Assembly (NCBI GenBank): GCA_902525995.1
Contig: CABZJG010000029.1
Coordinates: 1-12,710 of the forward strand
DNA from: Paracoccaceae bacterium
GTDB lineage: Bacteria; Pseudomonadota; Alphaproteobacteria; Rhodobacterales; Rhodobacteraceae
Length of the DNA: 12,710 nucleotides
Direction: 5' to 3'
Below, piece by piece: positions 7,571 to 12,710 of this stretch (its first letter is position 1; every line of letters begins with the position of its first letter). A model generated the notes under the pieces. That model made no database searches. It saw only the letters and a list, made by a program, of their open reading frames with translations, and was not told where the DNA came from. Made by a program: the position numbers and the translations under genes.

Positions 7571-7741
7571 TTACAATAAAATTCATACAGAACATGAAAA
7601 TTTTTTTGTGGTCATTGTTAAATTACCCAGCTAAGTCGGCTTTAAAACGCCCTATGTCGTAAATTGCCAAGTTTGCAGGGAATAAACTGGCCAAAGGTGG
7701 ACCAATTACTAGGCGAAGGCACAGAATAAAAGGGAACATAA
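7571..7741. promoter_or_regulatory. Divergent regulatory region before the corrinoid protein gene
   Basis: A 171-base AT-rich region lies between the divergent radical SAM gene and the corrinoid protein gene. It contains the second TTCAT-N7-ATGAA palindrome near the radical SAM side. AGGGAA at 7731-7736 is the likely ribosome binding site for the corrinoid protein. I looked for SAM-II, SAM/SAH and cobalamin riboswitch sequences and found no match. Confidence 0.5.
7582..7598. promoter_or_regulatory. Candidate operator, copy 2: TTCAT-N7-ATGAA
   Basis: The palindrome TTCAT acagaac ATGAA has the same arms and spacing as 5321-5337, and shares TTCATA at its left end and AT-rich flanks. It lies 143 bases before the corrinoid protein start and 41 bases from the radical SAM start, so it could act on either or both diverging promoters. 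Confidence 0.5.
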
Positions 7742-8443
7742 ATGTCTGACCAAGAAGACGACATCATCCTTTCGGAACTGGACGATGAAGAGCTTGTCCA
7801 GCAGATGTTCGACGACCTTTATGACGGGCTCAAAGAGGAAATCGAAGAAGGTGTTGAAATCCTTCTAGAGCGCAAATGGCAGCCCTATGATATCTTGACC
7901 AAAGCCCTTGTTGGCGGCATGACAATTGTGGGTCAGGATTTCCGAGACGGGATCCTATTTGTACCTGAAGTGCTTTTGGCCGCCAATGCCATGAAAGGCG
8001 GGATGGCCATTCTCAAACCGCTCTTGGCCGAAACGGGGGCACCCAGAGTTGGCAAGATGGTTATTGGCACTGTCAAAGGCGATATCCATGACATCGGCAA
8101 AAACCTCGTTTCCATGATGATGGAGGGGGCTGGTTTTGAAGTGGTCGACTTGGGCATAAACAACCCGGTTGAAAACTATATCGATGCGCTTCAAACAGAA
8201 GAGCCGGATATCCTTGGAATGTCTGCCCTGCTCACAACCACGATGCCCTATATGAAAGTGGTCATCGATACGATGGTTGAAATGGGCGTGCGTGATGATT
8301 ACACTGTTCTGGTCGGTGGCGCACCGTTAAATGAAGAGTTTGGCAAAGCCATCGGCGCCGATGCCTACTGCCGCGATGCCGCAGTCGCCGTTGAAACTGC
8401 AAAAGAAATGATGGCACGCAAACACAATCAGGTGACAGCTTAA
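7742..8443 (+). CDS. Cobalamin-binding corrinoid protein (split MetH B12 module)
   Basis: A 233-residue methyl carrier like the cobalamin module of MetH and the corrinoid proteins MtbC/MttC. After an acidic N-terminus (1-40) comes a helical cap domain (about 45-95; the segment LVGGMTIVGQDFRDGILFVP is characteristic). The Rossmann-like B12 domain (about 100-225) contains the base-off signature D114-x-H116-x-x-G119 in GDIHDIGKN, where His116 should ligate cobalt. SALLTTT (161-167) and VGGAP (191-195) contact the nucleotide tail in relatives. Expected role: carry the methyl group from methyltetrahydrofolate, via a separate pterin-binding protein not in this window, to the homocysteine methyltransferase at 5402-6421. 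The stop codon lies inside a perfect 10-base-pair hairpin (8434-8458). DUF1638 follows 69 bases later on the same strand. Confidence 0.92.
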   Translation: MSDQEDDIILSELDDEELVQQMFDDLYDGLKEEIEEGVEILLERKWQPYDILTKALVGGMTIVGQDFRDGILFVPEVLLAANAMKGGMAILKPLLAETGAPRVGKMVIGTVKGDIHDIGKNLVSMMMEGAGFEVVDLGINNPVENYIDALQTEEPDILGMSALLTTTMPYMKVVIDTMVEMGVRDDYTVLVGGAPLNEEFGKAIGADAYCRDAAVAVETAKEMMARKHNQVTA

Positions 8444-8458
8444 TCGGCTTAAGCTGTC
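8434..8458 (+). promoter_or_regulatory. 10-bp perfect hairpin spanning the corrinoid gene stop codon
   Basis: GACAGCTTAA (8434-8443), loop TCGGC, and TTAAGCTGTC (8449-8458) form a perfect inverted repeat whose left arm contains the TAA stop. No T-tract follows, so a classical intrinsic terminator is unlikely. The right arm (AGCTGTC, 8452-8458) could instead pair with a third copy of GACAGCT at 8506-8512, immediately before the DUF1638 ATG. Confidence 0.6.
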
Positions 8459-8505
8459 CTTCCCACCTAATTTGCGCCGCACCAACCGGCCCAAAGGACC
8501 AAGAA

Positions 8506-8512
8506 GACAGCT
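8506..8512 (+). repeat. Third copy of GACAGCT, abutting the DUF1638 start codon
   Basis: GACAGCT repeats the left stem of the upstream hairpin and touches the ATG at 8513. Pairing with 8452-8458 would place the DUF1638 ribosome binding region (AAGGACC at 8494-8500, AAGAAG at 8501-8506) in or next to a stem. Confidence 0.45.
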
Positions 8513-9145
8513 ATGCAGCCAAGCGATGCTCTTCTGACCCGCCCAGGTTTGAGCCCTGAAAGAACAGGCGGCAGTATTCTTTTGGTTGCCTGCGGAGCGC
8601 TGGCGCGTGAAATTCTCGAACTGATCAGGCTTAATCAATGGACGCATATGGATTTGCAGTGTCTTCCAGCCATTTTACACAATTTACCGGATAAAATCAC
8701 TCCGGCGGTGCGCGATATTGTCATCGCCAAACGTGCTCACTACGATACGGTTTTTGTTGTCTATGCAGACTGCGGAACCGGCGGGTTGCTTCAGGCGGCC
8801 TGCGATGAACTTGGGGTCGAGATGATCGTAGGACCGCATTGCTATTCCTTTTTTGAAGGCGCGGAAGCCTTTGCAGAACACGATGAGGCAACGGCCTTTT
8901 ACCTGACAGATTTTCTAGCCCGGCAATTTGATGCCTTTGTTTGGAAACCGCTTGGTCTTGATCGCCACCCTGAGTTGCGGGGTATGTATTTCGGCAATTA
9001 TGAAAAACTGGTATACCAGGCCCAAACCGATGATCCAGAACTAACGGCAACCGCCCGTGCTTGTGCCCAGCGTTTGGGATTGTCGTTTGAAAGACGCTTC
9101 ACAGGTTATGGCGGGTTAGAAACCAGCCTGAAGGCCCAAGCCTAG
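8513..9145 (+). CDS. DUF1638 family protein linked to corrinoid methyl transfer
   Basis: A 210-residue soluble protein that I recognise as DUF1638, whose function is not established. There is no signal peptide or membrane segment. Candidate metal or cofactor residues are Cys27 (LLVACGALAREI), Cys50, His56 (LPAILHNLPDKI), Cys87 (YADCGTGG), and His109-Cys110 (GPHCYSFFEG). These lie in motifs that look conserved in the family, so a Cys/His metal site is plausible but unproven. It follows the corrinoid protein on the same strand. DUF1638 genes also occur beside methylamine-type corrinoid proteins, as I remember, which supports a role in corrinoid methyltransfer or reactivation. The stop overlaps the convergent sufE stop by 4 bases. 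The function offered is inference from context. Confidence 0.85.
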   Translation: MQPSDALLTRPGLSPERTGGSILLVACGALAREILELIRLNQWTHMDLQCLPAILHNLPDKITPAVRDIVIAKRAHYDTVFVVYADCGTGGLLQAACDELGVEMIVGPHCYSFFEGAEAFAEHDEATAFYLTDFLARQFDAFVWKPLGLDRHPELRGMYFGNYEKLVYQAQTDDPELTATARACAQRLGLSFERRFTGYGGLETSLKAQA

Positions 9146-9567
9146 CTTTTTGCCGAACCTTGTGCCGCTGTTGCGGTCTGTTTGATCCGCTCAATCATGG
9201 CCCGCAGACCATTTGAGCGCTGCGATGACAAATGCTCGTTCAACCCCAAGCGTGCCAATTCGGTTTCAGCATCCACCGCCAAAACCTGCCGCACATCAAG
9301 ATCATTAAACAGGCTGCGCAAAACTGCAATTAGGCCGCGCACGATGACAGCATCACTATCGCCATCAAACCGAAATGTTCCCTGAGTGATAGCGGCATGC
9401 AGCCAGACCTGACTGGCACAGCCATCAACTTTTGTGGCTGGAACTTTTAATGCCTCATCCAACGGCGGCATGGATTTGCCCTGTTCGATCACATAGCGGT
9501 ATCGATCTTCCCAATCTTCCAGGAATTCAAAATCTTCCACAATGTCTTCAAAAGCTGGCGCTGCCAT
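9142..9567 (-). CDS. sufE: SufE family cysteine desulfuration protein
   Basis: A 141-residue SufE homologue that accepts persulfide sulfur from the cysteine desulfurase SufS and passes it to the Fe-S scaffold. The acceptor cysteine is Cys50 in VDGCASQVWL, close to Cys51 of E. coli SufE. The start MAAPAFEDIVEDFEFLEDWEDRY and the late region RQVLAVDAE...ARLGLNEHLSSQRSNG are typical of the family. No suf operon genes accompany it; it lies downstream of rnd. The stop overlaps the opposing DUF1638 stop on a shared CTAG, so neither gene has space for its own terminator there. Confidence 0.95.
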   Translation of the reverse strand: MAAPAFEDIVEDFEFLEDWEDRYRYVIEQGKSMPPLDEALKVPATKVDGCASQVWLHAAITQGTFRFDGDSDAVIVRGLIAVLRSLFNDLDVRQVLAVDAETELARLGLNEHLSSQRSNGLRAMIERIKQTATAAQGSAKS

Positions 9568-9621
9568 AGGGGTCTCGCTTACGTCATGGCCGGATGATAT
9601 TGTTCTTCGGAACTACTTAGA

Positions 9622-9646
9622 GCGCTGGTCCGTAAAGGTCCAGCGC
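9622..9646. repeat. Inverted repeat after rnd, possible terminator
   Basis: GCGCTGG (9622-9628) and CCAGCGC (9640-9646) form a 7-base-pair GC-rich stem. It can be extended by two C-G pairs past a T-T mismatch, with loop GTAAA. It lies 11 bases after the rnd stop (minus strand) and before sufE. No T-tract follows on the minus strand and only ATTTTT on the plus strand, so termination is uncertain. Confidence 0.4.
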
Positions 9647-9656
9647 CAGTGTATTT

Positions 9657-10829
9657 TTATAGCGCGCCGCTGGGAACAGGAATAGTCTTCACTGATTTTC
9701 CTTTGGCAATGAGCGCAATTTCACCTTTGCACAGGCGTAGGGCATCTTCGCCGAAGGCTTCGCGGCGCCACCCGCTTAAAGAGGGAAGATCGCGTTTTCC
9801 AGCAGCGATGGCGTCAAGTTCAGATGAAGCGGCAATTAATTTGGCCGCCACCCCCATGGTTTCGGTTTTAGACTTGAGAAGCACCCGTAACAAATCTGCC
9901 AAGGCCGGATTGACCTGAAGCTTTTCTTCTTCACCAGGGGCTGAAGGCAGATCTTCTTTGGATAGGTTCTGGGCGGTTTGAACCGCCGCAATGATACCTT
10001 CGGCGATCTCGCCTTTGCGCGCCTCACGCAGCAGAAGCCTCGAGCGCTTCAGATCCTCGTAACCCGCCGGTTTTGACGAGGCCAGTTCGATCAAAGCATC
10101 ATCTTTATAAACCCGGTTGCGCGGGATGTTACGCTGCTGCGCATAGGTTTCGCGAAATTCGGCCAAGGTGCGTACAGTTGCTAAAAACCGCGGCGAGTTT
10201 GAGCGTGTTTTTATCCGCCGCCAAGCTTCTTTGGGGCGGACAATATAGGTTTCCGGGTTGGTTAAAATTGACAGCTCTTCGTGCACCCATCGCGCACGTC
10301 CGTTCTGCTTTAGCTTTGCAGCCAAAAACTCATATATCTGGCGCAAATGGGTCACATCAGCCAACGCATAGGTTTTTTGCGCCTCGGTCAAAGGCCGGCG
10401 CGACCAATCGGTGAACCGGGACGATTTATCCAGCGATTGCTTGGCAATTTTTCGCACCAAGGTTTCATAACCCACTTGTTCGCCGAACCCACAAACCATT
10501 GCGGCCAACTGGGTATCAAACAACGGTTTTGGAATAACTTTCGCGTCTACATAGAATATTTCGATATCCTGCCGCGCTGCGTGAAACACCTTGACGACAT
10601 TTTCATTTTTAAAAAGCTCATAGAGCGGATCAAGTGACAATCCATCAACCAATGGATCGACAAGAACTGCGTTTTCAAGTGATTTGCCCGGTAGGGCCAA
10701 TTGGATCAAACATAGTTTTGAGTAATAACTGCGCTCGCGCAAAAATTCGGTATCAACCGTTACATAGTCGCACGTTCGCGCCTGTTCACAAAAATCGGCA
10801 AGTTCTTGGGTGGTTGTTAATGTTCTCAT
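9657..10829 (-). CDS. rnd: Ribonuclease D
   Basis: A 390-residue DEDD-family 3'-5' exoribonuclease involved in maturation of tRNA and other small RNAs (E. coli RNase D has 375 residues). The exonuclease domain shows D26 and E28 in VDTEFLRE, D88 in HAARQDIEIF, and Y154 with D158 in YALADVTHL, making the full DEDDy catalytic set. An HRDC domain follows (about 205-290), then a second helical region to the C-terminus. I chose the ATG at 10829 (MRTLTTTQELADFC) because the family starts there; an in-frame ATG at 10892 would add 21 residues unlike the family. No strong Shine-Dalgarno sequence is seen. It lies 78 bases after purN on the same strand and is probably co-transcribed with purM-purN. Confidence 0.94.
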   Translation of the reverse strand: MRTLTTTQELADFCEQARTCDYVTVDTEFLRERSYYSKLCLIQLALPGKSLENAVLVDPLVDGLSLDPLYELFKNENVVKVFHAARQDIEIFYVDAKVIPKPLFDTQLAAMVCGFGEQVGYETLVRKIAKQSLDKSSRFTDWSRRPLTEAQKTYALADVTHLRQIYEFLAAKLKQNGRARWVHEELSILTNPETYIVRPKEAWRRIKTRSNSPRFLATVRTLAEFRETYAQQRNIPRNRVYKDDALIELASSKPAGYEDLKRSRLLLREARKGEIAEGIIAAVQTAQNLSKEDLPSAPGEEEKLQVNPALADLLRVLLKSKTETMGVAAKLIAASSELDAIAAGKRDLPSLSGWRREAFGEDALRLCKGEIALIAKGKSVKTIPVPSGAL

Positions 10830-10907
10830 CCAGAGTTTATCTTCTTTAGTTTCAACACCCCCACCCGCTGTTCTAGGCCAGATCAGCCACAAAGAAAAGA
10901 TGTCTCT

Positions 10908-11501
10908 TTAATCAAAATTCATCGGTGTGGTATGTCCTTGTGCATACTGGCGTAGGACTTCAGGATACAAACGGTGCTCTTGCTCTAATACCCGCGCTGC
11001 AAGCGTTTGCTCAGTATCACCGGGTTTAATCGGTACTCTGACCTGACCCAAAACCGGGCCACCATCCAATTCGGGAGTGACAAGATGCACCGAACAGCCA
11101 GCTTCTTGATCGCCGGCCTCAAGCGCTCGGGCATGAGTGTTGAGCCCCTTATATTTCGGCAGGAGCGAGGGATGGATATTCAGCATCTTGCCTTGCCAAG
11201 CCAGCACAAATTCTGCGGTCAGGATGCGCATAAATCCTGCGGTGCAAATCAAATCAACCTGATAGGCCTTCAAAGTCCTATCCAAAACGGCCTCAAAGGC
11301 CGCCCGGTCTTTACCGAACGGCCGGTGATCGACAACCTCAGTCGGCACGCCCAGATCCGCCGCGCGTTGAAGACCGGCCGCCTGCGGAGTGTTTGAGATG
11401 ACCACCGCCGCGCGTGCAGGATGATCGCCGGTCATGCTTTTGACCAAAGACACCATATTCGAGCCACCGCCAGAGATTAAAATGGCGACCTTTTTGCTCA
11501 C
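10908..11501 (-). CDS. purN: GAR transformylase PurN
   Basis: Phosphoribosylglycinamide formyltransferase (10-formyl-THF dependent), 197 residues, which makes FGAR in purine synthesis. The catalytic triad of the family is visible as N108 and H110 in MLNIHPSLLP and D146 in PELDGGPVLGQ. The N-terminal VAILISGGGSNM is the phosphate-binding loop. The start codon is GTG at 11501, overlapping the purM stop by 4 bases (GTGA), so translation is probably coupled to purM. The family N-terminus supports this start. Confidence 0.96.
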   Translation of the reverse strand: MSKKVAILISGGGSNMVSLVKSMTGDHPARAAVVISNTPQAAGLQRAADLGVPTEVVDHRPFGKDRAAFEAVLDRTLKAYQVDLICTAGFMRILTAEFVLAWQGKMLNIHPSLLPKYKGLNTHARALEAGDQEAGCSVHLVTPELDGGPVLGQVRVPIKPGDTEQTLAARVLEQEHRLYPEVLRQYAQGHTTPMNFD

Positions 11502-12544
11502 AGCAAAGACCCATCATATACGACGTTTGGAACGTCAGTTACCTCGCCAAGCTTAACCACTGTTTCAGCTTGCGCGGCAAGTGCCTCAGCGACCGCATGA
11601 GAGCTCTGCCTGTCGACCACGATCACCATACCGATACCGCAGTTAAAAGTTTTAAGCATTTCTGCATTTGAAATACCGCCTTGCTTGGCAAGCCATTTGA
11701 ACACCGGGGGAAGCATCCAGCTGTCTAAATTTATACGAACGCCCTGCCCTTCACCGAGCACACGCGGAATATTTTCCGTCAGGCCACCTCCGGTGATATG
11801 GGCAAACCCGTGCACACCGCCTGCAGCCATAGCCGCCAGACAGGATTTAACATAAAGCCGGGTCGGCGCCAGAAGCTCGGCACCCAATGTGTCGCCGCCG
11901 AACGGGCTTGGAGCATCCCACCCAAGTCCGGAAAGCTCAACCAGCTTGCGTACCAGTGAGTATCCATTTGAATGCACCCCACTTGAGGGCAGGCCCAACA
12001 GCACATCACCTCTTTGAACATCTTTGGGCAGGGAAGCCCCCCGCTCCATCGCACCCACGGCAAAGCCTGCAAGATCAAAATCATCGCCTGCGTACATGCC
12101 AGGCATTTCCGCAGTTTCGCCGCCAATCAGCGCGCAGCCAGATTGCACACAGCCCTCGGCTATGCCCGCGATGATCCGGGTTGCGGTATCAATATCCAGT
12201 TGCCCGGTAGCAAAATAATCAAGGAAAAACAGTGGCTCAGCGCCTTGGCACACAAGATCATTCACGCACATAGCCACCAAATCAATGCCGATGGTATCGT
12301 AAAGGCCGGTATCAATGGCAATGCGCAGTTTGGTACCAACCCCATCGGTGGCCGACACCAGAATAGGGTCCTCAAAACCGGCTGCTTTCAGATCGAAAAG
12401 CCCACCAAAACCGCCAAGCCCGGCCATCACGCCAGAACGGTTTGTCCGCTTAGCATGAGGCTTTATCTGCTCGACCAAGGCGTTGCCTGCATCAATATCT
12501 ACGCCTGCGCTAGCATATGTCAGTGCATTTTTACCTGTGCTCAT
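11498..12544 (-). CDS. purM: AIR synthase PurM
   Basis: Phosphoribosylformylglycinamidine cyclo-ligase, 348 residues, which closes the imidazole ring of AIR using ATP. Visible family features are the start MSTGKNALTYASAGVDIDAG, the glycine-rich GLGGFGGLFDLK, the ATP-binding ATDGVGTK (about 65-72), DLVAMCVNDLVCQGAEPLFFLDYFATG and GLTENIPRVL. I chose the ATG at 12544: it has a strong AAGGAAGG ribosome binding site and matches the family start. A longer frame from 12664 would run back into the tRNA and is rejected. It leads the purM-purN-rnd group and acts two steps after PurN, using FGAM made with PurS/PurQ encoded 8 kb away. Confidence 0.97.
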   Translation of the reverse strand: MSTGKNALTYASAGVDIDAGNALVEQIKPHAKRTNRSGVMAGLGGFGGLFDLKAAGFEDPILVSATDGVGTKLRIAIDTGLYDTIGIDLVAMCVNDLVCQGAEPLFFLDYFATGQLDIDTATRIIAGIAEGCVQSGCALIGGETAEMPGMYAGDDFDLAGFAVGAMERGASLPKDVQRGDVLLGLPSSGVHSNGYSLVRKLVELSGLGWDAPSPFGGDTLGAELLAPTRLYVKSCLAAMAAGGVHGFAHITGGGLTENIPRVLGEGQGVRINLDSWMLPPVFKWLAKQGGISNAEMLKTFNCGIGMVIVVDRQSSHAVAEALAAQAETVVKLGEVTDVPNVVYDGSLL

Positions 12545-12549
12545 CCGCG

Positions 12550-12557
12550 CCTTCCTT
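12550..12557 (-). promoter_or_regulatory. Strong ribosome binding site of purM
   Basis: The minus strand reads AAGGAAGG with a 5-base spacing to the ATG at 12544. This decides the purM start over the upstream in-frame ATG. Confidence 0.8.
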
Positions 12558-12572
12558 TTTACCTGACCGCGA

Positions 12573-12586
12573 ACTAACGGATTAGT
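12573..12586. promoter_or_regulatory. Small palindrome ACTAA-CGGA-TTAGT upstream of purM
   Basis: A perfect 5-4-5 palindrome lies 28 bases upstream of the purM start. It overlaps the -10 half of a weak candidate minus-strand promoter (TTGCAG, 17 bases, TAGTTC). It could be an operator or chance. Confidence 0.25.
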
Positions 12587-12609
12587 GCACAAACTGCAAT
12601 CTGAAACCC

Positions 12610-12638
12610 TTGACCTTCTGGCCGCATGTGATAGCAAG
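12610..12638 (+). promoter_or_regulatory. Candidate tRNA promoter
   Basis: TTGACC at 12610-12615 is a good -35 match and lies 34 bases before the tRNA. At 17-base spacing the -10 position reads AGCAAG, a poor match. Only the -35 half is persuasive. Confidence 0.3.
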
Positions 12639-12649
12639 CCACGCAGGTC

Positions 12650-12710
12650 GGGCCTGTAGCTCAATTGGTTAGAGCAGAGCGCTCATAACGCTTTGGTTGG
12701 GGGTTCGAGT
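12650..12710 (+). tRNA. tRNA with anticodon CAT, probably tRNA-Ile2 (lysidine type), partial
   Basis: The 61 visible bases fold as a tRNA: acceptor GGGCCTG, D arm GCTC/GAGC with a 9-base loop, anticodon stem GAGCG/CGCTT, anticodon loop CTCATAA (CAT at 12684-12686), variable loop TGGTT, T stem GGGGG and T loop TTCGAGT. The window ends before the 3' T stem and acceptor strand. CAT can be initiator Met, elongator Met or the lysidine-modified Ile2 that reads AUA. C4 and C5 in the acceptor stem, known TilS recognition positions as C-G pairs in E. coli Ile2, and a start like Ile tRNAs favour Ile2; elongator Met is the alternative. Confidence 0.9.

Noticed and set aside
7571..7741. Possible SAM-II, SAM/SAH or cobalamin riboswitch before the corrinoid protein gene
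   Set aside because: I looked for the conserved stretches of these classes here and in 5306-5401 and found none; only the short palindrome and AT-rich sequence remain.
10830..10892. Longer RNase D starting at 10892
   Set aside because: The 21 added residues are unlike the family; the MRTLTTTQELADFC start at 10829 fits.
12545..12664. Longer PurM starting at 12664
   Set aside because: The extra 40 residues overlap the tRNA, do not resemble the family N-terminus, and the ATG at 12544 has a strong ribosome binding site.

Overview
The window looks like chromosomal core sequence from a Roseobacter-group alphaproteobacterium (Rhodobacteraceae) of moderate GC. The evidence is the gene content: a DctB/DctD two-component pair, the purC-purS-purQ and purM-purN-rnd gene orders, an alphaproteobacterial F1-ATPase zeta inhibitor (DUF1476), and a methionine synthase split into separate genes. 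The placement rests on recognised protein families; no search was run. Nothing resembles a phage, insertion sequence, transposon or CRISPR array.

Layout. Positions 1-3109 (minus strand) carry dctB and dctD, with dctD running off the left edge. Positions 3145-4852 (minus) carry purC-purS-purQ, which supply the SAICAR step and two small subunits of FGAM synthase. At 4997-5305 (plus) is the small zeta-type ATPase inhibitor, divergent from purC. Positions 5402-9145 hold the most interesting block: a homocysteine S-methyltransferase (plus), a frameshifted PA0069-type radical SAM gene (minus), a cobalamin-binding corrinoid protein (plus) and a DUF1638 protein (plus). Positions 9142-12544 (minus) carry sufE, rnd, purN and purM. 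A plus-strand tRNA with anticodon CAT begins at 12650 and is cut by the right edge.

How the genes work together. The homocysteine methyltransferase and corrinoid protein match the first and third modules of MetH (homocysteine-binding, cobalamin-binding). The methyltetrahydrofolate-binding and reactivation modules are not in the window, so this is part of a split B12-dependent methionine synthase. The intergenic regions in front of both genes contain the same interrupted palindrome, TTCAT-N7-ATGAA (5321-5337 and 7582-7598), a candidate shared operator. DUF1638, of unknown function, directly follows the corrinoid gene. Between them, three copies of a 7-base word (GACAGCT or its complement) allow two mutually exclusive hairpins. 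One encloses the corrinoid stop codon; the other reaches the base before the DUF1638 start codon.

Other points of note are a DctD AAA+ domain that lacks the sigma-54 contact motif GAFTGA and has ED in place of the Walker B DE, and a one-base frameshift in an AAAA run of the radical SAM gene. The purine genes in the two clusters encode PurC, PurS, PurQ, PurM and PurN; purL, purF, purD and purH must lie elsewhere.
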